Below, one piece after another: positions 8,154-16,192 of a stretch of 64,000 bases of DNA. Under the pieces are notes generated by a model. That model saw only the letters and a list, made by a program, of their open reading frames with translations. It did no database searches and was not told the origin of the DNA. The position numbers were made by a program, and so were the translations under genes. The first letter of the stretch is position 1; each line of letters opens with the position of its first letter. This DNA is from Bradyrhizobium sp. 132 (GTDB lineage: Bacteria; Pseudomonadota; Alphaproteobacteria; Rhizobiales; Xanthobacteraceae), in NCBI RefSeq assembly GCF_023074185.1, contig NZ_JADPKY010000099.1, forward strand, positions 62,001-126,000. The letters are read 5' to 3'.

Positions 8154-9410
8154 TCAGAGCAGATCGGCATAGGATAGGAAACCTACATCCTGCCCCGGCT
8201 CGACCTGGGTGATGTCTTCGCCGAGTTCAATGAGACCGTCGGTCTCGACCAGCGACGACAACAGGCCGGCGCCTTCGCGCGGGAACTTGATAGCCTCGAG
8301 TGCGCCGTCCTGCCCGCGCCGCAAGGACGCCCGAACATATTCGCGCCGGCCGATCTTTTTCTTGTACGTGAATGCCGCGCGCACCGGGATCGGCAACAGC
8401 GGCTCGGCCAGGCTGCCCGCAAGCGCCAGCACCGTCGGCCGCACCACATGCACGAAAGTCACGAAACTCGCGACGGGATTGCCCGGTAATCCGATCAGCG
8501 GCGTGCCCTCGATGATGCCCATCGCCACCGGCCGTCCCGGCTTGATCGCCATCCGCCACAACACCAGCGAGCCGACGCTTTCGACCGCCGCCTTGACGTG
8601 ATCCTCCTCCCCGGTCGAGACGCCGCCGGTGGTGAGGATCAGGTCGTGGCTGCTTGCCACCTGCTTCAAGCCATTTGCGAGCGCGTTGCGCTCGTCGCGC
8701 AATATGCCGAGATCGCTGACCTCGCAGCCGAGCCGGCGCAGCATCGCCATCAGCATGAAGCGGTTGGAGTCGAAGAGCTGCGAGGTCGCGCGCGGCTCGC
8801 CGGGCGAAGCCAGTTCGTCGCCGGTCGAAAACACCGCGACGCGGATGCGCCTGACGACGTCGAGCCTGACAAGGCCGAACGCCGCGGCGAGCGCGACATG
8901 CTGCGGCAGCAACCGCTGGCCTGCGCGCAGCGCGATGTGCCCTTCGGGAATATCCTCGCCCGCAGGGCGGACATTGGCGCCCGGCTTCAGCCCCGGCGGC
9001 AGCACAATCCGGCCGGAATCATCGATGCGCACATCTTCCTGCATGAAGACGGTTTCGGCATCCGGCGGCATCGGCGCGCCCGTAAAGATGCGCGCGGTGT
9101 GGCCGGCCTTGATCTGCGCCTGTGCAAGGCCGCCGGCCTGGATGCGGCCGTCGAGCGGGAGCGCCCGTTCCGCGCTGTCCGGAACATCTGCGTTGCGCAC
9201 GGCGTAGCCATCGACGGCCGAGTTGGTGAACGGCGGCAGCGGCAGAGGCGCCGCAATGTCGCGCGCCAGCACACGCCCGTCCGCATCGACCAGCGCCACG
9301 GTTTCGAGATCGGCAATCGCGCTGACGCGCGTCGTGATCAGGCCAACGGCCTCGCCGACCGACATCATCGGTCCACCGAAGGCAAAACAATCGTCGGACA
9401 ATTGCGCCAT
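8154..9410 (-). CDS. moeA: Molybdopterin molybdotransferase MoeA
   Basis: A 418-residue MoeA that inserts molybdate into adenylylated molybdopterin. Visible features are the N-terminal FTNSAVDGYAVR motif near residue 62, the GDELASPGEP and LTTGGVSTGEEDHVKAAV motifs of the central MoCF-binding domain, and GLPGNPVASFVTF near residue 310, with the C-terminal MoeA domain after it. The length is normal. An internal Met near residue 15 (MMSVGEAVGLI) could be the true start. It lies nine bases downstream of mobB on the same strand, forming a mobB-moeA-tusA-like unit. Confidence 0.95.
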   Translation of the reverse strand: MAQLSDDCFAFGGPMMSVGEAVGLITTRVSAIADLETVALVDADGRVLARDIAAPLPLPPFTNSAVDGYAVRNADVPDSAERALPLDGRIQAGGLAQAQIKAGHTARIFTGAPMPPDAETVFMQEDVRIDDSGRIVLPPGLKPGANVRPAGEDIPEGHIALRAGQRLLPQHVALAAAFGLVRLDVVRRIRVAVFSTGDELASPGEPRATSQLFDSNRFMLMAMLRRLGCEVSDLGILRDERNALANGLKQVASSHDLILTTGGVSTGEEDHVKAAVESVGSLVLWRMAIKPGRPVAMGIIEGTPLIGLPGNPVASFVTFVHVVRPTVLALAGSLAEPLLPIPVRAAFTYKKKIGRREYVRASLRRGQDGALEAIKFPREGAGLLSSLVETDGLIELGEDITQVEPGQDVGFLSYADLL

Positions 9411-9419
9411 GGTGCCTCG

Positions 9420-9950
9420 TCAACGCATCGCAGCGCTTTTCGCGACCGCTTCCTCGACCGGCATCGCCGCGCGGAGCAGCAGCGCCGCAGCAGCCTCGAT
9501 ATCATCGAGATGGACGGTGGGCAGTCGCGTTTCAATGGCGACATCGGCCGCGATCCCGAAAATTCCGGGATCATCGGGAAACAGCAACGGCTTGTCGTTG
9601 GCGGCGCGATGCACCTCGATCTTGCGATGCGGCTCGCGCTTGAAGCCTTCGACCACGACGAGATCGACCGCGGACAGCTTGCTCAACAGTTCCGGCAGTC
9701 GCGGCTCCGCCGCGCCGCGCAACTCATGCATCAGGACCCAGCGATTCGACGAAGCCACCAGCACCTCGGCCGCGCCGGCCTCGCGATGGCGCCAGGAGTC
9801 CTTGCCGGGCACGTCGACATCGAACTGGTGATGCGCATGCTTGATGACCGAGACGCGCAAGCCCTGCGCGTTGAAATGCGGGATCAGCCGCGTCAACAGC
9901 GTGGTCTTGCCCGCACCGCTCCAGCCTGCAAGGCCGATGACTTTCATCAC
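9420..9950 (-). CDS. mobB: MobB, molybdopterin-guanine dinucleotide accessory GTPase
   Basis: A 176-residue P-loop protein with Walker A GWSGAGKTTLLTRL at residues 8-21 and the VIKHAHHQFDVDVPGKDSWRHREAGA segment typical of MobB. MobB binds GTP and assists MobA in making the MGD form of the cofactor that formate dehydrogenase needs. It reads into moeA with a nine-base gap. It faces fdhD divergently across a 31-bp-arm palindrome. Confidence 0.95.
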   Translation of the reverse strand: MMKVIGLAGWSGAGKTTLLTRLIPHFNAQGLRVSVIKHAHHQFDVDVPGKDSWRHREAGAAEVLVASSNRWVLMHELRGAAEPRLPELLSKLSAVDLVVVEGFKREPHRKIEVHRAANDKPLLFPDDPGIFGIAADVAIETRLPTVHLDDIEAAAALLLRAAMPVEEAVAKSAAMR

Positions 9951-9996
9951 AACGTGATCTCCGCCAGCCGTATCATGCGGCTGGAACCGCCCGTTC

Positions 9997-10076
9997 CGTC
10001 ATTGCGAGCGCAGCGAAGCAATCCAGAGTGCCTCCGCGGAAAGATTCTGGATTGCTTCGCTGCGCTCGCAATGACG
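9997..10076. repeat. Perfect long palindrome between mobB and fdhD
   Basis: Two 31-base arms (9997-10027 and 10046-10076) are exact reverse complements, beginning CGTCATTGCGAGCGCAGC and ending GCTCGCAATGACG, around an 18-bp centre. It is the same family as 631-721 and a standard alphaproteobacterial intergenic repeat. It lies in the divergent promoter region of mobB and fdhD, an unusual place for a terminator-like element. Confidence 0.95.
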
Positions 10077-10149
10077 AGAAGAGACATTTTCGCTTTCCAC
10101 CGCCATGCTTATATCGGCTTGACCCCAATGTCATGCTAACCTCGCGGCC

Positions 10150-11040
10150 ATGATGAAGATCGACAAAGCCCCGGTGCCCGTGATCGCGCCGAACCCGGAC
10201 GACCCGCGCCTGACCCAGAGCGTGACCGGGACCGACCAGTCCGGCGTCAGGATCGAGATCAAGGTGCCGATGGAGCGGCCGCTGACGCTCTACCTGAATT
10301 CGCAGGAAATCGTCACCATGATGACGATCGGCGACTACCCGGAATATCTGGCGCTGGGCTATTTGCTCAACCAGAACATGCTGAAATATAATGACGAGGT
10401 CACCGAGGTCGAATACGACGACGACCTCCAGGTGGTCGTGGTGCGCACCGAACACCACACCAATTTCGAAGCCAAGCTGAAGAAGCGCACGCAGACTTCG
10501 GGCTGCGCGCAGGGCACCGCCTTCGGCGACCTTCTCGAAGCGGTCGAGAGCGTTGCGCTGCCGAAGGCCGAGTTGCGCACCTCCTGGCTCTACCAGATGA
10601 CCCAGACCATCAACACGATGCCCTCGCTTTATCTGGAAGCCGGTGCGATCCATGGCTGCGTGCTGTGCAGGGAGGGCGAACCGCTCTGCTACACCGAGGA
10701 CGTCGGCCGTCACAACGCCGTCGACAAGATCGCGGGCTGGATGTACCGCCACGGTGTCGATGCATCCGACAAGATCCTCTACACCACGGGACGGCTCACC
10801 TCGGAGATGGTGATCAAGACGGTGCGCATGGGAATTCCGATCCTGGTGTCGCGCTCCGGCTTCACGGCCTGGGGCGTCGATCTCGCACGCCAGGTCGGGC
10901 TGACGCTGGTCGGACGCGCGCGCGGAAAACGCTTCATCGCACTCGCGGGCGAAGAGCGCATCGTCTACGACCAGAACCTCGCTTACATCGGGGAGGAATC
11001 GGCCAAGCACAAGCGCAAGGGTGAAGGTGGTGGAGACTAG
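10150..11040 (+). CDS. fdhD: FdhD, sulfurtransferase for formate dehydrogenase maturation
   Basis: A 296-residue FdhD that delivers sulfur to the Mo-bis-MGD cofactor before insertion into FdsA. Conserved blocks visible are PLTLYLNSQEIVTMMTIGDYPEYLALGYL, the reactive-loop region TSGCAQGTAFGD with Cys119, the EDVGRHNAVDKIAGW block and the TTGRLTSEMVIKTVRMGIPILVSRS block. The loop has CAQG rather than the two-cysteine CxxC of E. coli FdhD, as in long FdhD variants of rhizobia. Two adjacent ATGs (10150 and 10153) could start it. It overlaps mobA by 20 bases, so fdhD-mobA is an operon. Confidence 0.97.
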   Translation: MMKIDKAPVPVIAPNPDDPRLTQSVTGTDQSGVRIEIKVPMERPLTLYLNSQEIVTMMTIGDYPEYLALGYLLNQNMLKYNDEVTEVEYDDDLQVVVVRTEHHTNFEAKLKKRTQTSGCAQGTAFGDLLEAVESVALPKAELRTSWLYQMTQTINTMPSLYLEAGAIHGCVLCREGEPLCYTEDVGRHNAVDKIAGWMYRHGVDASDKILYTTGRLTSEMVIKTVRMGIPILVSRSGFTAWGVDLARQVGLTLVGRARGKRFIALAGEERIVYDQNLAYIGEESAKHKRKGEGGGD

Positions 11041-11662
11041 CTTTCCGACGACGCAAGGCGTGCTGCTCGCCGGCGGCCTGGCGCGGCGCATGGGCGGCGG
11101 CGACAAGCCGATGCGGACCATCGGCGGGCGCACCATCCTGGAGCGGGCGATCGCACGCCTTGCGCCCCAATGCAGCGGACTGATCCTGAATGCCAACGGC
11201 GATCCCGCCCGCTTTGATTCATTCGGATTGCATGTCGTCGCCGACGATGTCCCCGGCTTTCCCGGCCCGCTCGCCGGCATCCTTGCCGCGCTCGACTGGA
11301 CCGCAGCGAACCGGCCTGAGGTGGAGTGGGTGCTCAGCGCCGCCGGCGACTGTCCCTTCCTGCCGCGCGATCTGGTCGCGCGCTTGCATGAAGAGCGCCT
11401 CGCGGCGAATGCCGAGCTCGCCGTTGCGGCGTCAGGCGACCAGTCGCATCCGGTGATCGGATTGTGGCGCGTTGGCTTGCGCGACGAACTGCGTCACGCG
11501 CTGGTGGTCGAAGACCTACGCAAGATCGACCGCTGGACCGGGCGCTACCCGCTCGCGACGGTGACGTGGCCGACCGAGCCGCTCGATCCGTTCTTCAACG
11601 CCAATACGATCGAGGATATCGCGGAAGCCGAGCGGCTGGCCGCGCTGGATGCGGCGTCTTAA
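11021..11662 (+). CDS. mobA: MobA, molybdenum cofactor guanylyltransferase
   Basis: A 213-residue nucleotidyltransferase that joins GMP to Mo-molybdopterin. The N-terminal GTP-binding signature VLLAGGLARRMGGGDKPM (about residues 14-31) and the VADDVPGFPGPLAGILAAL segment are typical, and FFNANTIEDIAEAE near the C-terminus is the usual NTP-transferase ending. The start is a GTG inside the end of fdhD; two further GTGs six and nine bases later are alternatives. Coupling with fdhD fits their shared task of finishing the formate dehydrogenase cofactor. Confidence 0.95.
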   Translation: MKVVETSFPTTQGVLLAGGLARRMGGGDKPMRTIGGRTILERAIARLAPQCSGLILNANGDPARFDSFGLHVVADDVPGFPGPLAGILAALDWTAANRPEVEWVLSAAGDCPFLPRDLVARLHEERLAANAELAVAASGDQSHPVIGLWRVGLRDELRHALVVEDLRKIDRWTGRYPLATVTWPTEPLDPFFNANTIEDIAEAERLAALDAAS

Positions 11663-11669
11663 TCCAGCT

Positions 11670-13619
11670 CTACGCTGGCCGGAAGCCGGCCCGCTCCAGC
11701 GCGGCGCGCGCCTCGTCCGAACCGAGTGCGGCGAGAAAGGCCTGCACCGCCGGCCGCTGCTTGCGCACTGTCACCAGCGCGAAATCATAATGCTCTTCCG
11801 CGAGCGGAATGAAACCGAGGCCGACCGCATGGGCGACCGGCGCAATGGTCATGCCCCAGTCGGCGCGGTGCTGTGCGACGGCCGCGGCCACCGCGCTGTG
11901 CGAGCGCGGCTGGTTCCAATACCCTTCCGGGCGCGCACCACCGAGCAGCCGGTCGATCAGGATGCGCGTGCCGGCGCCCTGGTTGCGATTGACCATGATG
12001 CAGACGGGATCCGAGAGCGCGGCGGCGACGGCCTGCTTCGCGTCCAGGCCTTCGAAACGCTTGTCGCCCTGGCGAAACACGATGCCCTGCATCCGGCGCC
12101 ATCCCGGCACGAGCTCGAGTCCTTCGACGAGGTAAGGCGTATTGTAGGTCTCGCTCTTGTCGTCGAACAGATGGATCGGCGCCAGATCGCATTCGCCGCG
12201 CCGCGCCGCTGCAAGCCCGCCGAGACTGCCGACCGCGATCGAGCGCACGGTCAGGCCGGCGTGCGCGAGTTGCGCGGTGACGAGATCGAGGCCGGTGCAA
12301 TGGCTGCCGACGATGACGAGATCGGGCACCCGCACATGCGGCGTAAACAGCGTCACCTCGGCCTCGGTCCCGGCCGGCATCTGCTCGGCGAGCGCGTCGA
12401 TGCGCAAAAAACCGTCGGCCTGCGCGAACGATGTGATCGCACCGGAGCCCTTGCCGGAGGGATAAGCAATCAAGCCGTCCTTGCCTTCGACCAGCGAGAC
12501 CATGACGAATTCGGTGCGGCCGAGCTCGGAAGCAATGCGCACCGGCACAGTCGCGTTCACCTTGGCATCGGAGCGTGGTGGCAGCCCGGCCATCTTGCGC
12601 AGCACCGGCACGATCATGTCGTGGAAGGTGAACATCGCCGAGGTCGGAAAACCCGGCAGGATCACCACCGGCTTGCCGTCGCAGACCGCAAGGCACAACG
12701 GCTTGCCGGGCTTGAGCGCAATACCATGCGCGACGATGCCGGGCTGGCCGAGCCGGCCGATGATGCGATGAGAGAGATCGCCCGCGCCTTTCGACGTGCC
12801 GCCGGAGAGCACCAGCATGTCGGCATCCGCAAGCGCGCTGCGCATGGCGGCTTCGAGCCTGGCTTCGTCGTCCGGAATCGCGCCGAGGAAAACCGCATCG
12901 CCGCCGTTCTCGTCGATCGCAGCGGTGACGATCGCGCCGTTGGTATCGTAGATCGCGGCGGGCGCGAGCACCTCGCCGGGCTGGACCAGCTCATCGCCGG
13001 TGGAGATCACGGCAACCCGCGGTTTGCGCGCGACGGTCACGTCTGCAATGCCGCAGGCCGCCAGCATGCCGATCTCGCGCGAGCCGATGATCGTGCCGGC
13101 GCGCAGCAGCGCCTCGCCGCGCGCGATGTCGGATCCTGCATAGGATACGAATTGCCCGGGGGACACCGCACGACGGACGTCGATCGCATCAAGGCCGGCC
13201 GGCTGGGTGTGCTCGACCATGACGACGGCATCGGCACCGCGCGGCAGCGGACCGCCGGTGGCAATCGGCGTTGCGGTTCCCGCTACCACTTGCAGCGCCG
13301 GTGCGGTACCGCAGTGGATGATCTCGCCATTCAACCCGATGCGAACCGGTGCGCCTTCGCCGGCCGCTGCAAGGTCCGCCGAGCGCACCGCAAAGCCGTC
13401 GACATTGGAACGGTCGAACGGCGGCACGTCGATCGGCGCGGTGATGTCTTCGGCGAGTGCCGCACCGAGCGCATCGGCAAGCTTGCGGCTTTCGCTTGGG
13501 ACCGCGCGCGGGAACAGCGCGGCCTCGAAGCGTGCCAGTGCCTCCTCGCGGGACAGAATTTTGAGGAACTGCTCCTGTTCGAGGGCGCTGCGGACTTGCG
13601 ATTGCGGGATCATCGTCAT
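11670..13619 (-). CDS. MoeA fused to a periplasmic-binding-protein-like domain
   Basis: A 649-residue protein. Residues 1 to about 420 are a MoeA-type molybdotransferase (FDRSNVDGFAVRSADL, STGDELVQPGEV, LSGGTSKGAGDLSHRI, LPGFPTSAMFTFHDMI). Residues about 430-649 are a binding-protein-like (PBP-like, PF12727-type) domain with IVGSHCTGLDLVTAQLAHAG, HLFDDKSETYNTPYL and NRNQGAGTRILIDRLLGG, the last being a ligand-loop motif of oxyanion sensors. Family logic suggests that the C-terminal part binds molybdate or tungstate or steers metal choice; this is inferred. It is convergent with mobA (seven-base gap) and follows another MoeA-like gene by 13 bases. Confidence 0.92.
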   Translation of the reverse strand: MTMIPQSQVRSALEQEQFLKILSREEALARFEAALFPRAVPSESRKLADALGAALAEDITAPIDVPPFDRSNVDGFAVRSADLAAAGEGAPVRIGLNGEIIHCGTAPALQVVAGTATPIATGGPLPRGADAVVMVEHTQPAGLDAIDVRRAVSPGQFVSYAGSDIARGEALLRAGTIIGSREIGMLAACGIADVTVARKPRVAVISTGDELVQPGEVLAPAAIYDTNGAIVTAAIDENGGDAVFLGAIPDDEARLEAAMRSALADADMLVLSGGTSKGAGDLSHRIIGRLGQPGIVAHGIALKPGKPLCLAVCDGKPVVILPGFPTSAMFTFHDMIVPVLRKMAGLPPRSDAKVNATVPVRIASELGRTEFVMVSLVEGKDGLIAYPSGKGSGAITSFAQADGFLRIDALAEQMPAGTEAEVTLFTPHVRVPDLVIVGSHCTGLDLVTAQLAHAGLTVRSIAVGSLGGLAAARRGECDLAPIHLFDDKSETYNTPYLVEGLELVPGWRRMQGIVFRQGDKRFEGLDAKQAVAAALSDPVCIMVNRNQGAGTRILIDRLLGGARPEGYWNQPRSHSAVAAAVAQHRADWGMTIAPVAHAVGLGFIPLAEEHYDFALVTVRKQRPAVQAFLAALGSDEARAALERAGFRPA

Positions 13620-13632
13620 GCCAAAGCTCGTA

Positions 13633-14739
13633 TCATTCCCGCATCAGATAGGCATCGACCGGCGCGCCCGCTGCAAATCCCTCGTGGCTGGCTGGAACAA
13701 GCAGCCATGCGTCGGCACGGGCAATTGCCTGGAGCGGCCATTCGCCTACCGCAAGCGGCACCCACGCATGATGTTCCTCGGCCAGCAGGCTAATTTCGGC
13801 GATGCCGACGCTGGATGCGATTTTTCGCGCGAGCGGCAAGGTTATCCGTCGGCGCGGCAGCCGCGCCGACAGCCGGTCTACGAGCGGCAGCACGAGCGCG
13901 AGCCAGACCGCAAGCGCCTGATCGGCCGAGCCGGGCAAGGCGACGACGGGAACCTGTCCGAGCCGCCCGGCCGCCGCAGTGCGTCCGGGCTGGAGCGCAA
14001 GACCATGCGCGATCACATCACCACGCCGGGCCAGCGCCGTGACAGCGGCATCCTTGCTACCGACGCCGCTGCCGCCGACCGTCAGCAGGAGATCGCAGGT
14101 GGGAGCGTCGAACGCCTCCGCGATCGATGCCGCATCTCGCGCACCGGCCGCGTGCGTTTGCACATCCAGCCCTGCGGCGCGCGCGATGTCCGCAATCAGA
14201 TGCATGGTCCCCGTTGCGCCTGGTACATTGACAATGCGCAGCCGCGGACGGCGCACGCTCAGTCGGTCCAGTCCGGCGGCGCGCGCGAGCAGCAGAGCGG
14301 CAGGACCGACCGGATACCCCTCTGCCGCGGCAGGCGTGCCTCCGTCGATGTCACTTCCGGCGCGCCTGATGCCCTGCCCCGGCACGCTCTCCGCCAGCAC
14401 CTGGGCGAGCGGACCGGACAGTTCGACTGCGTCGGCATCGAGCACACAGTCGCATCCCGCCGGCATCGCGTCCCCCGCATCGACCCAGGCGGGCGCCGTT
14501 GCGAGAGGCAGCGGTGAATAGGAGGACGCGCCGACCAAATCATTGGCGCATAATGCCCAGCCGTCCGCGGCAGCGACGTCGCGAGGCGGATGGGCCGCAA
14601 GCAGCGGCGTGCCCGCCGCGATACAGCCGGCCGCTTCAGTCAGTGGCAACTGCACCGGCGCGAGCGGATCAAGCCCCTTCAGCAACGCAGCGAGCGCGGT
14701 GTCGAGCGGCGTCAGCGATGGCGGCAGGCGCTGGGTCAT
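13633..14739 (-). CDS. Third MoeA-like molybdopterin-binding protein
   Basis: A 368-residue MoeA relative, shorter and more divergent than the two neighbours. It keeps the overall order (PRDVAAADGWALCANDL near residue 65, LLLTVGGSGVGSKDAAV near 205, VVALPGSADQALAVWLALVLP near 265) but the usual NSAVDGYA motif reads AAADGWAL and the GDEL motif is not recognisable (NVPGATGTM instead). I place the start at the ATG at 14739 (MTQRLPPSLTPLD), as the extra 12 residues of the longer frame do not look like the family. It is likely co-transcribed with the MoeA-PBP fusion. Whether it is catalytic is doubtful. Confidence 0.85.
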   Translation of the reverse strand: MTQRLPPSLTPLDTALAALLKGLDPLAPVQLPLTEAAGCIAAGTPLLAAHPPRDVAAADGWALCANDLVGASSYSPLPLATAPAWVDAGDAMPAGCDCVLDADAVELSGPLAQVLAESVPGQGIRRAGSDIDGGTPAAAEGYPVGPAALLLARAAGLDRLSVRRPRLRIVNVPGATGTMHLIADIARAAGLDVQTHAAGARDAASIAEAFDAPTCDLLLTVGGSGVGSKDAAVTALARRGDVIAHGLALQPGRTAAAGRLGQVPVVALPGSADQALAVWLALVLPLVDRLSARLPRRRITLPLARKIASSVGIAEISLLAEEHHAWVPLAVGEWPLQAIARADAWLLVPASHEGFAAGAPVDAYLMRE

Positions 14740-14793
14740 GCGCCATGATGGACCATGCATCGCCAGGTTTGGCAACCGTTGGCGATACGAACG

Positions 14794-15627
14794 TCAGCCG
14801 CCTGACTTGTCCGCATTGGGGAAGAACAGCTGTTGTCCGTCGACCTTGTATCCGGCGATCGCCGCCTGCCCCTCCGGCGAGGTCAGCCAGTCGATGAAGT
14901 CTTGCCCGAGCTCCTTATTCACGTTCGGAAACTTCGCGGGGTTCACCAGCATCGCGCCGTATTGGTTGAGCAGCCGCTTGTCGCCTTCGACGAGGACGTC
15001 GAGATCGCCGCGCTCCCGAAATGCGATCCAGCTGCCGCGGTCGGACAGTACATAGGCGTTCGCCGTGCGCGCTGCGTCGAGGGCGGAGGTCATGCCCTGC
15101 TTGAACTCGCGATACCAAGCGCCCTTGACGCTCGCGATGTCGATACCGGCGACGATCCAGAGCGCGAGCTCTGCGGCATGCGTGCCCGAGCGGTCGCCGC
15201 GCGTCACGAACGGCGCACCCTTGGCCTCGATCGCTTTCAGCGCGGTTGCGATGTCCTTGCCTTTCACGCCGGCGGGATCGCTCTTCGGCCCGATCAGCAC
15301 ATAGTCGTTGTACATCACGTCAAAGCGCTTCACGGCAAAACCGTCCGCGACGAATTTCTCCTCCTGCGGCCGTGCGTGCATCAGCACGACGTCGACTTCG
15401 CCCCTCCGCGCCCCGTCGAGCACCTCGTCGGCGCGCCGCGCGATCACCGTCACGTCGATGCCGGTCTTTTCGCGGAAGATCGGCAGCAGATAATCGAGCA
15501 GGCCGGACTCCTGCGTCGCCGTGGTCGTGGCCAGCACGATCGCGCGGTCCTCCGCGGATGAGGCCGCAACGCCCGCGGCGAGGCCGCAGAGAAGCGCGAG
15601 TGCAACGGACAGGCGGCGGACGGCCAT
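14794..15627 (-). CDS. tupA: TupA-type tungstate/molybdate-binding protein
   Basis: A 277-residue periplasmic binding protein from the ATG at 15627, with a signal peptide (MAVRRLSVALALLCGLAAGVAASSA). Family motifs are the start ATTTATQESGLLDYLLPIF, the DVVLMHARPQEEKFVADG segment, MYNDYVLIGPKSDPAG near residue 105 and FVTRGDRSGTHAAELALW near residue 140, typical of TupA/WtpA-like oxyanion binding. An upstream extension in the same frame (to 15726) would spoil the signal peptide. No TupB permease or TupC ATPase gene is in the window; the remnant just upstream is a decayed regulator. Its place behind three moeA-type genes fits supply of Mo or W. Confidence 0.88.
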   Translation of the reverse strand: MAVRRLSVALALLCGLAAGVAASSAEDRAIVLATTTATQESGLLDYLLPIFREKTGIDVTVIARRADEVLDGARRGEVDVVLMHARPQEEKFVADGFAVKRFDVMYNDYVLIGPKSDPAGVKGKDIATALKAIEAKGAPFVTRGDRSGTHAAELALWIVAGIDIASVKGAWYREFKQGMTSALDAARTANAYVLSDRGSWIAFRERGDLDVLVEGDKRLLNQYGAMLVNPAKFPNVNKELGQDFIDWLTSPEGQAAIAGYKVDGQQLFFPNADKSGG

Positions 15628-15639
15628 GATCGGGTTCCA

Positions 15640-16092
15640 ATTGGCTATGACGCGAGCATGATGATGATGGATTGCGCCGCACTCGTGACGCGTTTGCTCG
15701 TTCCGGCGCCCAATCGCTGCGCGCACGCGGGCTGGAGCGCCTGCAGCGCGACGAGGTGACGGCCGTGGCAGTGCACTGCCTCGATGCCGACGGCAATCTT
15801 GCCGCTGCCGCCAGTGCTGCGTGACGCTCCGGACCTACGTGATGCATTGCTGGTCGCGTTCGTGCGCCGCGAGCAGGGTCTCGTGCTGCCGCCGGGCAAT
15901 CCGAAACGGCTGCGCGGCCTCTCCGACGTGCTCGCGCTCGGTGCCAGAATGGCGATGCGGCAGCGCAGCTATTTCCGCCCCACCATGTAGGCCTTGATCC
16001 GGTTCCTCAGCGAAAAACGGTTGCGGCAGCGCGCCGAGGAGCTGACCGGCTACGATCCCTCGCCGGCCGGACAAATCCGCTTCGCGACCTGA
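15640..16092 (+). pseudogene. Remnant of a substrate-binding-domain transcriptional regulator
   Basis: No single frame is open, but three consecutive frames give recognisable pieces of one protein: RGLERLQRDEVTAVAVHCLD (about 15720-15780), then EQGLVLPPGNPKRLRGLSDV and GARMAMRQ (15870-15965), then AEELTGYDPSPAGQIRFAT ending at a TGA at 16092. This order matches the C-terminal oxyanion-binding domain of one-component regulators (ModE/LysR-like HTH plus PBP domain) that often sit divergently from tupABC. The HTH part and several linking segments are missing or frameshifted. I infer it is a decayed regulator of the adjacent tupA-like gene. Confidence 0.6.
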
Positions 16093-16192
16093 CGTTGACG
16101 CCCGCCCCCAAATAGTTGCAAAAGAAACCAATTCAGCCGGGCCGTACCCGGAAGCAACACCGGCCAACGCGCCGGATCAGGGGAGGACACGC

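Noticed and set aside
8598..10139. 513-codon plus-strand frame
   Set aside because: Antisense to moeA and mobB, both well supported.
9973..11280. 435-codon minus-strand frame
   Set aside because: Antisense to fdhD and mobA and running through a palindrome; no domain.
11649..13793. 714-codon plus-strand frame
   Set aside because: Antisense to the MoeA-PBP fusion; composition rich in Arg, His and Asp.
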